A stretch of DNA of 64,000 nucleotides from Eucalyptus grandis. Lineage: Eukaryota; Streptophyta; Magnoliopsida; Myrtales; Myrtaceae. The notes below the pieces were generated by a model that was not told the origin of the DNA, ran no database searches, and saw only the letters and a program-made list of their open reading frames with translations. Of this stretch, positions 25,001 to 40,000 are shown one piece after another; within the stretch, counting starts at the first letter, position 1; the number at the start of each line of letters is the position of its first letter. The stretch is taken from contig NC_052613.1 of assembly GCF_016545825.1 (NCBI RefSeq), positions 38,451,790 through 38,515,789 of the forward strand. Reading direction: 5' to 3'. Position numbers and translations under genes: made by a program.

Positions 25001-28000
25001 GACATTGCTGAGTTTATTCAGGGAATTGGCCTTTGGAAGCCTATTTTATTTTAGGGTTAATATCCTTAAAAATCTCAAACTGGTACACTAGTGATAAATT
25101 TACCAAAAATTAATTTTTTAACTACAAAAAACTTCAAACTGGTATACCTTTTACAAATCTACCCAGACTGGTACACTTGTAGCAAATTTACTCTCTATTA
25201 GTTTTCATTAAATTTCGCTGTCAAATTATTAAATTGGATAACACGTGACAGTAAATTAGTGCACCGATTTGGGATTTTACACTCTGTTTTTGACAATTGT
25301 ACCATTTTTGTGGTATTTTGTGATATTAATCTATTTTAACGGAGGATATATGTCACAAATATATAAGTTTGGGGTTTTTGGTGATCGAACAAATTAGTTT
25401 GGGGTAAATTTGTCATAAGTGTACCAGTCTAGGGTTTTTTGGGGTCATTTGTGGCAAATTTGTCACTAGTGTATCGGTTTGGGGTTTTTCGTGGTAAAAA
25501 AATTAGTTTTATGTAAATTTGTCACAAGTGTACCAATTTGGAGTTTTTTAGGGTATTAACCTTTTCTTTTATTGGATTTTCTTGTCAATTTTCTCCCATT
25601 TCATACTGCTAATAGTCATGATGGTTATGTCAGAATCAGAGTCCCTTGTCCCAGAAGCTGAATCTAGCAGGATTGACAAAGCTGGCACAGTGGCAGAAGG
25701 TGAACTACCCATGCTGGATGAAATTTTGTCTGTTGAACCTGGAATATCGGGCTTCCAACCAGATGCAGCGAAGAACAACGACAAACAACAGCCGGAGGTT
25801 AATTATTGTTGAAGCTGAACTTAACAACTCTCTTACTTGCAATTAGCAATAGCTGTCTTGTTGTCGTCTGCATCTACCGCTGCTCGGCAATATGTCTGAT
25901 GTTATTGTCTGAAATCATCTAAATTGGCAGGTCTGGGCTGTTAGAGCAGACAATGATGGGATTGCCGATCACTTTCACGAACTTGTACCCGACATGGCTC
26001 TTGATTTTCCATTTGAGTTGGATAAGTTCCAAAAGGAGGTACTGGTGAACTTACATATATTATTGTAGTGAGGGAATGAACTGATCATGATACGACCATA
26101 TCCAATTATCTATGTCTCACTGATCATGTTCCTTTCATTTATTTCAATTATCTATTTCTCTTTATTGCAAACGCTCCTTTCAGATGAATGCTCCCCGCTG
26201 TTTGTTATAATTAAGTGGTTTGGTTAAAGAGTACCCTTAGGGCACTTGTCAAGTAACCAAACAAAAAAGTTCATAGCTTTTGATGCACTGGCTTGTCTCA
26301 TGATAAAAATAATTGATATTTTGGAAAGCAAATTGTTCCTTAATAATTATGCTTAGCAGTGTTGTTGGGACTCTAGTTAAAATGAACACTGTCACAAAGC
26401 TGATTAGAGAACCCGCAGCAAACAATAAGAGAGAAAGAAGAAGGGAGAAGGAATAGAGAAGAGGAGAAGGAGAATGTAGAAGAAAGAAACAAAGAGGGGG
26501 CTGTAGATTTCTGTAGTGACAGAAACCCTACACCCATTGTATTTATATTGAATATAAACTGTATATGACAATAATACCCTTATGTAAGTAAAAAAGGAAA
26601 TAAAACTCTGATAATAAAGGAAACTCAATTAAAGTAACTTAACAAACACGATTTTTTGCCAATTGAATTTGAACCACTGCATTGAGGGGATTTACTAAGG
26701 CTTAGTGCCATTTAGTAATATGCTATTATTCTAATGGTCTCTGAGCTAAATATATGGATATGTGAGTTAAAATCAGGACTCATTTTGCAAGGGTATTTTT
26801 TGAATTAACATTTCTCCACAACTTTTTAATTAAATTCTCTGACTGGATGGAAGCTGTTGAGAATTACACTCAGTTACTGCACCAGAGTGCTCCTTGAATC
26901 ATCTATTTGAAAATTCTATCAGTGAGGATCCCCAACATCTTGCCAAAGACTTGAAGTCCAAGCGATCTCCTTGAATTACGTATCGAGAAAATTTATCTCA
27001 TCTTTCTTCTTTGATCCAAATGAATTTTCTTTCTAATTTTTTGTGAATATTAGTTGGTGCTTGATGAACTGGAATTTAACTACTTACTTGGCTGGCATTG
27101 TTTGCGATTCTCCAGAAATTATTAGCATTTTTACTGGAATTTTTTTAGTGAAAATTGTCAGATCCTGTTAATTGTATTTAAACTATCCATCCTGGCTTGT
27201 GGTACCATAGGCTATTTATTATCTTGAAAAAGGAGACTCAGTCTTCGTGTCAGCTCACACATCCGCTGGAAAGACAGTTGTTGCAGAATATGCATTTGCT
27301 TTGGCTTCAAAGGTATGGCTTCAATATTAAAACAGCGTCTCACTTTCTTCTTCCTTTTTTTTTTAAATTTTTTTTTTTTTTTGAATGTCTCCTTCCTTTC
27401 TACTTAGATATTGGATCACCTGTCTCAATACCCGAATTTTCACTTAGAAAAGGATTCAATTAGACCCTGCAGGGATGTGAACGGGGTTTCATTAGTGTGC
27501 AGGCGTCACAATTCATCTAGAAGAATGCCTTCATTCAAATTGTACTTTTATCAATTACTTGAAAGTTCAGTTTTAATTTAAGTTTCTTGATGCAGCATTG
27601 CACCAGAGCAGTTTACACAGCTCCTATCAAGACTATCAGCAATCAAAAGTACAGAGACTTCTGTGGGAAGTTTGATGTTGGACTTCTTACTGGTGATGTC
27701 AGCTTAAGGCCAGAGGCATCCTGTCTGATAATGACCACTGAAATTTTAAGGTCAATGCTCTATCGAGGTGCCGATATCATTCGTGATATTGAATGGGTAA
27801 GGACTCAAAAAGAATCCCCCTGCTTTACAGCATTGTTTCCACACATAACACCTTTTTGTCATTATAAGATGACCTTCTGTTTCTTTTGTTTCACTATGTG
27901 ATCTTGTTAAACTACTAATCAATTGTTTCTCTATGATGAGATAGGTTATATTCGATGAAGTGCATTATGTCAATGATGTTGAAAGAGGGGTTGTATGGGA

Positions 28001-31000
28001 AGAAGTAATTATTATGCTACCAAGACATGTCAATATCATTCTTCTCTCAGCCACGGTACTTCTGATTCCTACTATACATTAATCACAGTGTTGCGATTCT
28101 CATATAAACTGCAAACTATATGCACACAATCTGACAGTTTGTACTAAGCTGACAACTCTTTAATAACTATTCTGATTTTGCTACCAGAGCCTTGTAATTT
28201 CTTGAAGCAAAAAGTCTTCTCAGCTGAAATGGCTCAATTTTCTCTTATTTGGCATGGTATTCTGCAGGTACCTAACACAATGGAGTTTGCAGACTGGATT
28301 GGCAGGACCAAGCGGAAAAAAATTCGTGTGACTGGGTAAATGGCATACCTGAGATGATGCTTGAATTGTGCTTTCTGAAGTAAATAGAGACAGATCATAG
28401 GAGACTTTTCCTCAGACTATTGCTGTCCCTTCACTAAGCAGAGATTTTTTCCTTCTGACTTCAACATCTCCTAATGCCCTTCTTATAATTTTCAGGACCA
28501 CTCAAAGACCAGTCCCGTTAGAGCATTGTCTATTTTACTCTGGAGAAATTTACAGAGTATGTGAAAGTGAAAAGTTCATTTCCCAGGGAGTGAAATCTGC
28601 AAAAGATGCTTTTAAGAAAAAAACTTCACTTCCACATGGAGGTTCTAGTGGATCATATGCTGGGCATTCATCGAATCAAGAAGGGGTTCGAGGTGAGAAA
28701 CGTGAAAACTTTAGTCGAGCGAAGCAGAACAAGCATTCTAGCTCCCAAAATCTGGGGAAACATACTGGAATTGGAGGGGGTCATCAGAGCAATGGCAGCA
28801 GTCAAAACAACTGGGGTATGAGAAGATCAGAAGCTTCTTTATGGCTACAGCTTATCAACAAGCTCTCCAATAAATCACTCTTACCTGTAAGTTTGAATTT
28901 CCTCTGCTGAGGTTTCTCTGGAATGACTGATAATCAAACTTAAGACTTTGAGTATATTTCAAACTAAAAAATAGAGCTGCTGTGCAAATTGAAAAGTGGA
29001 CATGAAAATGAAAACATAGAGCCATCAATTCGTAAACCAATAAATTGGTCTTGGTGGAGCTTGGTTTGGCTCAAAAGCCAAATGGAAAAGCAATTTTTGA
29101 AATTCCTGCCATAATCAGAAACATTTTTAGCTGGAAATTATGAGGAGTGTGTGGTCCACATAAAATTTTGCATTTTAATATGCTTTCAAAAAATAAAGCC
29201 ACATAAGATGCCCTCTTAGTCTATGTGGTAGTTCCTTTAATATTTCTATGTAGAGGCCCATTAGTACTCTGGGGGAAGCAACTTGTAAAATGCATTTTCT
29301 TAATTTTTCTTCCCTGTTTCCTTAGCTAGGTTTAGCACTGAATTGCCATGTAGAAGTCTGGAACTTGGTGCGTCCCTCTTAGTAAATGGTGTCTAGTATG
29401 GTCCTTGCAGATAACATCACTTAAGTATTACATGGATGTCTTGGCCGTGACATGTTCCTTTTAGTAACCCTGGTATTTCTTCCATTTTAGGTTTCTACAA
29501 ATATGCTAAGTAAAGATAAACAAACTCATTCCTTTGATTGGTAAAATTGTATTCATATCTTTTAAGGAATGCTGTCACAATGTCTCCAATATAAAAAACT
29601 GTTTTTTTGCTGCAGATTTTGTTTTCTTCACATCTTCACTTTGATTTTGTTTTTAGGTGGTTATTTTTTGCTTCTCTAAGAATCGTTGTGACAAGTCGGC
29701 TGATAACATACCAGGAACAGACCTCACAAGCAGCTCCGAAAAAAGTGAGATTCGTGTTTTCTGTGACAAAGCATTCTCACGGCTAAAGGGATCTGACAGG
29801 AGCTTACCACAGGTTTGACTTCTTTCTTTAATAATAACATGAACACAGGCCATACATATGTTATTCCTAAAGCCAGTGTAAATGATGTGGTACACAGATT
29901 GTCAGAGTTCAGAGACTTCTTTGCAGAGGAATTGGTGTGCATCATGCTGGGTTGCTTCCTATTGTTAAGGAAGTTGTTGAAATGCTTTTTTGCCGTGGTG
30001 TAATCAAGGTAAAAACAAGTAGCCTGTCATCGTTTTCTATCTGATAATTATATTGATATAATTTATGACCATATGCTGTGCTATTCCTGAGTGGAAAGGA
30101 AAAATTCTGAAGTTGTTGCATAATACCATGTGCATTAAAGGATTGATTGGTTAACAATTAGTTGATTTGACATTAAAGCATTGGCTACTTTAATAGCTAA
30201 AACTGGTTGACATTTATCACCTGGTGGTGTAGGTTCTATTCTCAACTGAAACATTCGCAATGGGAGTCAACGCCCCGGCAAGAACGGTGAGCCTTATTTA
30301 TAGGCTTGTCTTCCTAGCTCTGTTTATGCATGTTTTAAACTCATGATTCGCTATATTTTTTTGGGTTTTGAATTTGAATTTTGAACTACTTGAATAATAT
30401 GATGTTTTCAGATATGCAATCGCTAAGTAGTAGTTTTATCTCATTTCCTTAGTATTTAGTGGATAGCAGCTTTGGAATCAGCTTCTTATATATCTTTCAG
30501 TACTATGTATATTCTTACCAGTGATGTCAAATGAGCTCTCTGGATGCATTGCTCGATTGAGTTTGGAGAAGTTTGACTCTGATGCTTTATTTTGGGAACA
30601 ATGTGTGGGAGGAAAATTCGGGGATAGGGGAAAAAAATACTAGAAATTTAAAATTTTCCCTTCATTGCCTTCTGACAATAAACTTAAAATGATCTCTGCT
30701 TCACGTGCCCCCTTTCATTCCTTCCCCCCCCCTCCTTTTTCCATTTCTTTTCTACATCATGGGTGGACCAGCTATTTAAAAATCCTATGCCCTAGGCAGA
30801 CTCAGTGGACCAAAGTCCTTTAGCCATGCAGGTCTATCTATCCTAGAAGTGGGTGGGTGACCCTCTGACCTGCTTGGACTGTGCGAGGCATAGAAATATT
30901 AATATTGGAGTAATCTACCCCATTGTGTCAAAGCCAATTGTGCTGAGGAGCACATTTTGGCTCTCAGAACTCCAAACTTACTCCCGTAAGCTTTTGAGCA

Positions 31001-34000
31001 TTTCTTTTCTTATCATGGTTTTATTAGTTCTTTGCTCAACGAGTCCAAGAAGGTAGGAGGCCTTTCAACTTCAGACCTCCAAAGTTGCCAGATCAACAAG
31101 AACATAGAGCTTTTAAAAAATCATAGACTATTTGAGTGTGATGGCAAAGTGAAGGTCTTTGTTTTGAGAGGCAGTTCTAGCATTGGACTGTTAAAGACCG
31201 TGGCATCGAATTTTAAATATGTTGGTTGTAAGTAGTAGTCCTGATGCAAATTCTCTAGGAGATTTCTATAAAAATCATCAAGGTTGTAACAACTACAGTT
31301 AGATATGAACAAAAATGCAAACAGTTCATCCTAAGACAAAAAGGGTATGCAGCGGACTTCATTTGAGAAGGAAAATAGGTGGTCTTGGGAAGATAATGGT
31401 CTTTTTCCTTCTAAGGTCACGATTTGGTTTTATGTTCTTGCATGTGGGAGCCTTATGAACAGAAGATGGGTTGGGTCTTCTCAAGTAGCAAATGAGATTA
31501 TGAAAGATGAAGGATATACCAATTCAGCATTTTAAGGAGAGTATGAGTAAGATTATCACAACGTTTATTTACTTCACCAAAATGAGTCTGATAACCAACA
31601 GTGCCCACATTTTCTAACTTTTCAATATTTTAGTTAAAAAAAAAAAAAAAAGAAAAAGAAAAAAGAAAAAACTAAACAAGCTGAAGTGATTCATCTTTTT
31701 TCTTTTTGAAGGAAGTGGAAATATTAAGCTAGCTTTAGTGCATTTCTTTTCTTTTCTTCCTTTCTTAATCTTTGGGAGGAGGGTGTATGCTTTGACAAGT
31801 CTAATAAATATCTCTATCGTCAATCTGTAGTGTCTTATTTTGTAGCTTTCTGGGTGTTTTGAATGGCAAAAACATAAGTAATGCTATGCTCTGCCAACAC
31901 ACGAGTTGGTTGCATAGCAGTTGCCTCTGAATTAACAGCTTCCTTTTTTACCTTCCGTGATAGGTATGTTTTTCTTTGAAGAAAAGAATCTGTTTTCTTA
32001 TTTCTCATAGAGTGATTATAGTGAGTATAAATACATGAACAGAGAACGTAAATTAGGTAAGAAACCTATTTAGGTAAAGATTCTAAGTAGCCTCTAATCT
32101 CTATCAATATCTAATTTACAGCTAACAAAATAAAATAAAATCACATAATATCACGTAATATAATCACGTAATATAATCAGGGAGAAATTCTAGAAGATTT
32201 CCTAATACATTCCAACATTCCAACACTTCCCCTCAAGATGGCTTGAAGATGTCTTCCATAGACAGCTTGTTCACTAGATGAACGAATTGCTTTTTATGCA
32301 ATCCCTTGGTCAGAATGTCAGCAGCCTGATCATCATTTGAAATATACGGCATACAAATTAGTCCGCTATCAAGTTTTTCTTTGATGAAGTGTTTATCAAC
32401 TTCCACATGTTTTGTCCGTTCATGTAACACGGCTTTATGAGCAATTGCGATTGCTGCCTTATTGTCGCAATACACTTTCATTGGTATGGAACTTGGAATC
32501 TGTAGTTCATCCAAGATACCTTTAATCCACATAACTTTGCATACACCATGTGCTAATGATCGAAATTCAGCTTCAGCACTGCTTTTTGCCACCACACTTT
32601 GCTTTTTACTCTTCCAAGTGACTAAATTACCACCAACAAACGTGCAGTAGCCTGAAGTAGATCTTCTATCCATATTGCTTCCAGCCCAATTTGCATTGGT
32701 GAACACTTCAATTTCTAGATGTCCATGTTTTTCAAACATTAGACCCTTATCAGGACTTCCCTTCAAGTAGCATAGAATTCTATATACTACTTCAAAATGC
32801 CTTGGCCCTAGTGAGTGCATGAACTGGCTCACCATACTTACAGCAAACGATATATCAAGTCGAGTATGAGATAAATAAATAAGTCGACCAACAAACCTTT
32901 GATACCTTTCTCGGTCTATCACTTCTTCAGCCTTGGCAAGTTCAAGCTTCATATTTGGTTCCACGAGGGTGTTTGCCGCTTTACATCCTAATAGACCTGT
33001 CTCTTTGAGCAGATCAAGAACGTATTTGCGTTGGTTTATAAAAATACCCTTCTTGGATCTCACAAATTCTATTCCAAGAAAATATTTCAAGACACCCAAA
33101 TCCTTAACCTCAAACTCCTCAGCCAGCTTCTCTCGCAAGCTTTCCAACTCAACTTTGTCATCACCAGTCAATATTATATCATCAACATAGACGATTAGAA
33201 TTGCACGCTTACCTTCCTTTGAGTGTTTATAGAATAGAATGTGATCTCCTTGACTTTAGTGATAGCCAAACCTTTTAATCACCTTCCCGAACCATTCAAA
33301 CCACGCTCTTGGAGATTGTTTAAGTCCATACAGCGACTTTTTTAATATGCAAACTTTGCCTTCAGTTTCTGCAAAACCTGATGGTAAACTCATAAACACT
33401 TCCTCTTCTAAGTTACCATTCAAGAATGCATTCTTCACATCTAATTGATGTAATTGCCAATCAAATGTAGCAACCAAAGATAGTAAAATCCAAACAGAAT
33501 TTATCTTGGCAATTGGGGCAAAAGTCTCCTGATAGTCCATTCCATAAGTTTGAGTGAACCCCTTTGTCACTAGCCTTACTTTATATCGCTCAACACTCCC
33601 ATTAGGTTTACATTTTACAGTAAATACCCATTTACAGCCAACAATCTTTTTTCCTTCTGGTGCATCAACCAATTCTCATGTACCATTCTTCTTAAGTGCA
33701 AGCATTTCATCCTCAACTGCCATCTTCCACTTTGAATCCTTCAAAGCTTCATGGATATTTTTAGGAATAGATATGTGAGACGGATTTGACACAAATGCTC
33801 TATGATGATGAGACAACTTTTGGAATGACACATGTTTTGATATAGGATGTTGAGTACATGATCTAACTCATTTTCTAAGAGCTATAGGCATATCAAGATT
33901 AGAAGCATTAATATTAGAATTTAAGATGGGAATGGAGGGAAAATGAGTACTACTAGGATCAAGGCAAGAGATCATCTCTCAAGGCTGCAGACGGATGAGA

Positions 34001-37000
34001 CTCCAAGACAAAGTTCTGATCTGCAACATTTTGAACAGTTTTTCTTCTAGTATAAACCTGAAGCTCGGGCTTGTTGATCACATTGTGATCTTGAACTTTT
34101 TCTCCCCCTATCCTTGTCACATCAAGATTCGGTAGAGGTGTTTTCAAAGATTCAAACAATGGAGTAGGAAGGACAGGAGACTTAATCCTTTCACTAACTT
34201 TGCCATTCTCCCCTTGAAGAGATTTGTTAAAAGAAAAAAACGGTTGACTCGATAAAGGTTACATCCATAGTGATATGAGTTTTACCAGTATGTGGATTGT
34301 AACACTTGTAGCCTCTTTGATTAGATGCATACCCGATAAACACACTTTTCAGCCCGAGGATCTAATTTGGATTGACACTGAATTGGGAGATGGACAAATG
34401 TAGTGCAACCAAACATCCTTAGAGGAATATCAGAAAAAATACGCGCTGTTGGGTACACTTTTTTGAAACAATTTAAGGGAGTAGTGTAGTTTAATACCTA
34501 AGTAGGCAACCTATTAATTAGATAAGATGCTGTTAGCACAGCTTCCCCCCATAAGTATTTAGGTACATGTATCAAAAAACAGAGGGCACGCGATACTTCA
34601 AGGAGATGGTGATTTTTGCGTTCAGCAATGCCATTCTATTGGGGTGTGGTTCGGCAAGTTAACTAGTGAAGGATGCTTTTTTCTGTCAAAAAACTCCCCA
34701 AAAACTGGTTATAGTATTTAGTACCATTATCAGTACGAAGAATACTAATAGTAGCACGGAATTGAGTCATAACCATTTGATAAAAAATTTTGAACAAGGA
34801 CTCAACTTCAGACTAGTCGCTCATCAAGTATGTCCAACATAAACGGGTATGATCATCTATAAAGGTAACAAACAATCGTTTTTCGGTTTTTGTTGGTATG
34901 GGTGAAGGACCCCAAACATCACTATGGATTAAGTAAAAAGGGGATGATGCACGATACTGTTTTGGATTATAATGAGTATGATGACTTTTAGAAAAAAGAC
35001 AATTGTCACAATGTAGTGAAGAAACATCCACATCTTTGAACAAATGAGAAAACAAATGTTTCAAATATCCAAAACTAGGATGGCTTAATCTATGGTGCCA
35101 AACCATTATTTGTTCTTGAATAGAGGAAGAACTGAAAGTTCCATATGCCTGAGCTTTTTTATCAGAAACAAACTCTTCAAAATAGTAGAGACTATCCCTC
35201 ATTCTAGCATTGCCAATCATCTTCACCGAAATCTTATCCTGAAACTTACAATGGGAAGCAAAAAAGACAACACGGCAGTTAGACTCTTTAGAAAGTTTAC
35301 TAACAGACAAGAGGTTGCAGGCTAACTTAGGAACATGCAGTACATTATGAAGTTTAATAGAATTAGAAAGTGGAATTGATCCTTTGCTTGCAATAGATGA
35401 AAAACTCCCATCGGCAATTCGAATTTTTTGGTTGCCAGGATAAGGAATATAAGATTTGAACAAATATGGAATATTAGTCATATGATCGGATGTCCCTAAA
35501 TCAATGATCCAAGGTACAAATTGTGAACAACAAGAGAGGGCATTTAGATTTCTACCTTGGTGGGCAATCGAAGCAATAGGATTACTTGATACGGACCCAG
35601 CCTGAAGTAGTTGTAGAAGATGGTTTAGTTGTTCTTTGCTGAAAGGGAATGCGGTGGCCTCATTAGTTGTAGGAGGCATACGCTGACAAGACTTATTATC
35701 ACGGCTAAATGAAGTCGGTCTCCTTGCCTCACTAGTTGTAGAAGCTGAACGGCCATGAATCCTCCAACAGGTCTCCCGTGTATGACGGGGTTTGTTGCAG
35801 AAATTACACCAAATACGAGGTTTCCCATATGATCTTCGCAAATTAATGGGGATCTTGCTTACATTTGCCTCGGAGACTATTGTTGCAGGAACATGGCCTT
35901 TCTTATCTTTGAATATAGTCAATGCTGAACCTTCCGATGATCCATCATTTCCGCCAGTAGCTGACTTGCCCAGCATTATTCCCCGTCTACTTTCTTCTCT
36001 CCGAACCTCTGAGAAGACTTCTCCAATAAGTGGAAGAGGCTGCTTCCCAAGTATTCTGCCGCGTACCTCATCAAACTCATCTCTAAGCCTTGCTAGGAAA
36101 GCGTAAATACATTCTGCTTCTACAATTTTCCTGTATCGATTACTATCTTCAATACATGTCCATTCATGATCATTGAATACATCCAACTCCTGCCACAAAC
36201 GTTTCAAAGAGTGAAAGTATTTCATGACAGTTTCCTCTCCTTGTCGCATCTTCCCCAGCTTCAGGGTTAACTCATAGATTTGAGATTGATTACCCAAATC
36301 TGAATACATCTCACATACTGCATTCCAGAGTTCCTTTGCAGTATAATAGCTCAGATAATTTGCACCAATATCTTCTTCCATGGAGTTGGTCAGCCACATC
36401 ATAATCACTGAATTCTCTGCATCCCAAACAGCCCAAGTAGGGTCATCTGTCGCTGGTTCTGCATTATCTCTAGTCGATAGCCAATTTTTCCTCTACCTCG
36501 TATATACATTCGAACGGATTGAGACCACCGGAAAAAATTATCATCATTCAGCTTTATGGAAGTGATCTGAATGGGATGAGGTTCGGTGGACTTTGTGAGA
36601 AGTGATGGGGGGTTAGACTGGGTGGTTGATGATTCGTCCGATATAGTGATCGAACGAAAGAAAAAAAAAATTACTCGAGGTGAATAGATAAAGAACCTTT
36701 GGGCTCTGATACCTTTAAGAAAAGAATCTGTTTTCTTATTTCTCATAGAGTGATTACAATGAGTATAAATACATGAACAGAGAACTAAATTAGGTAAGAA
36801 ACCTATTTAGGTAAACATTCTAAGTAGCCTCTAATCTCTATCAATATCTAATTTACAGCTAACAAAATAAAATCAAATCACATAATATCACGTAATATAA
36901 TCAGGAGAAATTCTAGAAGATTTCCTAATACATTCCAACATTCCAACATTCTTAAAATGCCAGATAGCCTATTCAAGAAATAACCTGACGAGAGATCTGC

Positions 37001-40000
37001 TTGTTTACCCGCAACATTGTCTATAGATGCTATGTGCTTGTCTTACTAATCAAGATATTTTCATTATGTTTAAGTCCAAAAAAGAGGATAATTTGGACTT
37101 TGTCTCAGGATAATGCTCTTGTAGGGTCAAAATCAGTGTGAGTGTTGTTTCTACTTCAATAGAAAACAATGTAGAATTAACTTCTTATTTTTCTGGAAGT
37201 CTACTCATACATGCTGTGACTTTTCAGATGCATGTGTAAGCATACATGTCACTTGATGATATTATTTAGTTTTTGCCACTAAAGTTTTTGTTTTACATCG
37301 TGTCACTGGGAAGCGTCACAAAGTTTAGATCTATTTGACAAATTGCAGGTTGTTTTTGATACATTGAGGAAATTTGATGGAAGAGAATTCAGACAATTGC
37401 TTCCTGGTGAATACACTCAAATGGCAGGACGTGCAGGCAGAAGAGGACTTGATAAAATCGGTACAGTTATTGTAATGTGTCGTGACGAGATCCCAGGGGA
37501 GAGCGATTTGAAGAATGTTATTGTGGGAAGTGCCACCAAGCTGGCATCACAGTTTCGCCTGACCTATATTATGATTCTGCATCTCCTACGAGTTGAAGAA
37601 TTGAAGGTATTACTTGATAAGACGTTGGAGCCAACTGAATTAGCTGGTGTCCGACACTTACGGTGGTCATGCACATATTCAGCTAGGAAGAGGAAAATAG
37701 AAACAAAAATCTTTCTTGTTCCCCTGTTTTATTCCTTTTGTTTGGAAAGAAAGTAATGATACACGTTTTTCACACTGTTACTGATTTATATTCTTTGACT
37801 TTACAATGTCATCTATTGTTTTAGAGCTTTTCTTAAGGGCTGGTGGCAGTGGTGTAGTCTTCTGCATGTCTTTTGTCTATTTCTCAAGAATTAAGCATTC
37901 TAGGTTGAAGTTTCTGTTTTATAGGTAAGCCTTTCCTCTTTCACTGTGAATTGGTTGTCAAATGACCAGCTTTAGAGTAATTACTTCTTCTGATTATTGT
38001 TATCGTATAATTGTTTCTTGAGAAAAGCGAGAAGATTTCATTTGCTGCACAGGCTCATTCTCATTTGAGTTTATTAAGCCCATATTATCACCTAATAGCA
38101 TTCATTGAAGAAGCCTTCAAAGCATATGCATTCAAAATACGCTTGCTTCTCATGTCATGTTTTCCATATGTGATCTGATCTGTCTCAAAGTTGGGACTTA
38201 AAATTTATGTACATCTTTCTTTTGAAGCTGGGGATTTAAAATTATGTAAAACAGTTAACTTCAAAATGTTTTATTACTTATCAGTGTTTATTGCGGTCTC
38301 TGCAGGTGGAGGATATGCTAAAAAGAAGTTTTGCTGAATTTCATGCTCAGAAAAAATTGCCGGAAAACCAACAGCTTCTAATGAGAAAGATTGCTCAGCC
38401 TGTAAAATCTATAGAGTATGTTGAGGACAGGATCTACTCCCTGGAACTTCTGCGTTGGGTTCTTTATCAGTTTGTGTGTCTCGCTTTTGTCATCTTGAAC
38501 AGTACAGATGCTCTGCCTTCTCTAATCAAACAAACTGTAGGGGGAAAGAGTTTGTGAAGTTGTATAGAAGGAGACACCTACCAAGGATTTTCGGTTTGGG
38601 GGGACGAGATAAAAACTAAACCTATGATATTGGTGACAAATTCTTGTACTTATTTCACTTATACTAAAAGTAAAAAAATAAAAAATAGAGCGGGTCCTTT
38701 AGGAGGTGGGAGGTGGGGTGTGGCTCCACCACCTCCCCCCTTTGTAGGTCCAACAATGTTGCTAGCCTTGCTAGGTCCACATGTTTTATTTTGGTTCATC
38801 AGACAAGTACTTATGGGTTATCTTCATGCATATATTTGCTGTGGTGCTCTTGTAAAATGGTTAATATGTCACGCAACATACTTTACCGACTGTTTAACCT
38901 GGCAAGGTATTCCATTAACTAGGATATAGTTTCCCTCTGCTTCTTGTCAAACTAAAGTAGTGCCTATTATCAGTAACCTACTATGGCAGGTCTTGTTTTG
39001 GTGGCGCTTATGCACTAGTTGAATTGCTCATTCTGGTTTGTTCAGTATATAAAAGGGATTTTTCATGCATGAAAAGGAGGTTGTACATGATTTTTAATCA
39101 GACTAATTAGAGGAGCTTTTTGTTGTTAAGTCTGATGAGGGTAAACTAGCTATGTTTACCTTTATGCGCTAGCTAAATTCCTTAAAATATTGTGTTGCAA
39201 ATGTGAACCACTGCCATTGTCTCAGTTATGGCCTTCTGGTCCTTTTGTCTTTTGTGATTATAATCTTCTCAGACCTGGCCCATAATTAGCTATCCTTCAT
39301 GGCTGTTCTCATTTTCAAATGGAATGAAGAACTGGGACATTGTTCCAGTATATCATTGCCTTGGTAACAATGTGCCCCATTTTTTGCTAAATACAAAGGA
39401 TCTGACCCTTGATATGGCCCCTGCTATTGAATGTGTCTGTGTCTGTCTATCTTGCACCCATGTTTTCTTCAGTCATATTGAATTGCTCCTTGCGGGGCAA
39501 GGACTAGCTTCGATAGCTAAACAGTTTGATCTGACTTACATGTCACTCATGTACTCTGTGAATGCAGATGTATAAAAGGTGAACCAGCAATTGAGGAATA
39601 CTATGAGATGCACTTAGAAGCCGAGAAGCTTCATGAACAGATTTCCGAGACTGTCATGCCCTCCTCAGTTGCCCAACAACATCTTACACCTGGAAGGGTG
39701 GTAGTTGTCAAATCACAATCAGTAAGTCTGTTTCCTTGATTGGAGCATGTGCATCTTTTACCATCTCCGGCCAAAATGTAGATAAGGTATTTATGATATT
39801 AGTAAATCTTCATCAAGAATTAGCTTCCTGGTAAGTAGTGATGACATGGAGCTAAGGGAGCTAAAAGTATTATGTCATGAGCACTTTCAAAGTGAGCAAA
39901 ATTTCCTCTATCAGCTAGGTGAGAGTTTGCACTACAGCTTATTGGTAGGTGATTTTATGATTCTGCTAAGTGGTGTTTCATTGACATTACTGCTGACTGC

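Larger units (their letters stand above)
31977..36948 (-). mobile_element. Full-length, decayed Ty1/copia retrotransposon
   Basis: The 4972-bp element lies between perfect 5-bp target duplications TTCTT (31972-31976 and 36949-36953). Its LTRs are 31977-32225 (3') and 36715-36948 (5'). The primer binding site is at 36702-36713 and the polypurine tract is just inside the left LTR (TTGAGGGGAAG on the minus strand, about 32226-32237). By eye the LTRs differ by about five substitutions and a few indels, one of them a roughly 15-bp duplication, so the insertion is fairly young but not recent. The host gene's splice sites are intact. It lies antisense to SKI2. Confidence 0.93.
30287..37348 (+). other. 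Giant intron 15 of SKI2
   Basis: This 7.06-kb intron runs from GTGAGC to TTGCAG. It separates the exon ending 'MGVNAPART' from the exon starting '[14 protein letters not shown]'. About 5 kb of it is a copia retrotransposon. Also present are a C run at about 30726-30734 and an A-rich tract near 31634-31672. No other gene was seen in it. Confidence 0.85.

Noticed and set aside
30720..30745. Run of C bases in SKI2 intron 15
   Set aside because: It is a simple homopolymer without any associated structure.
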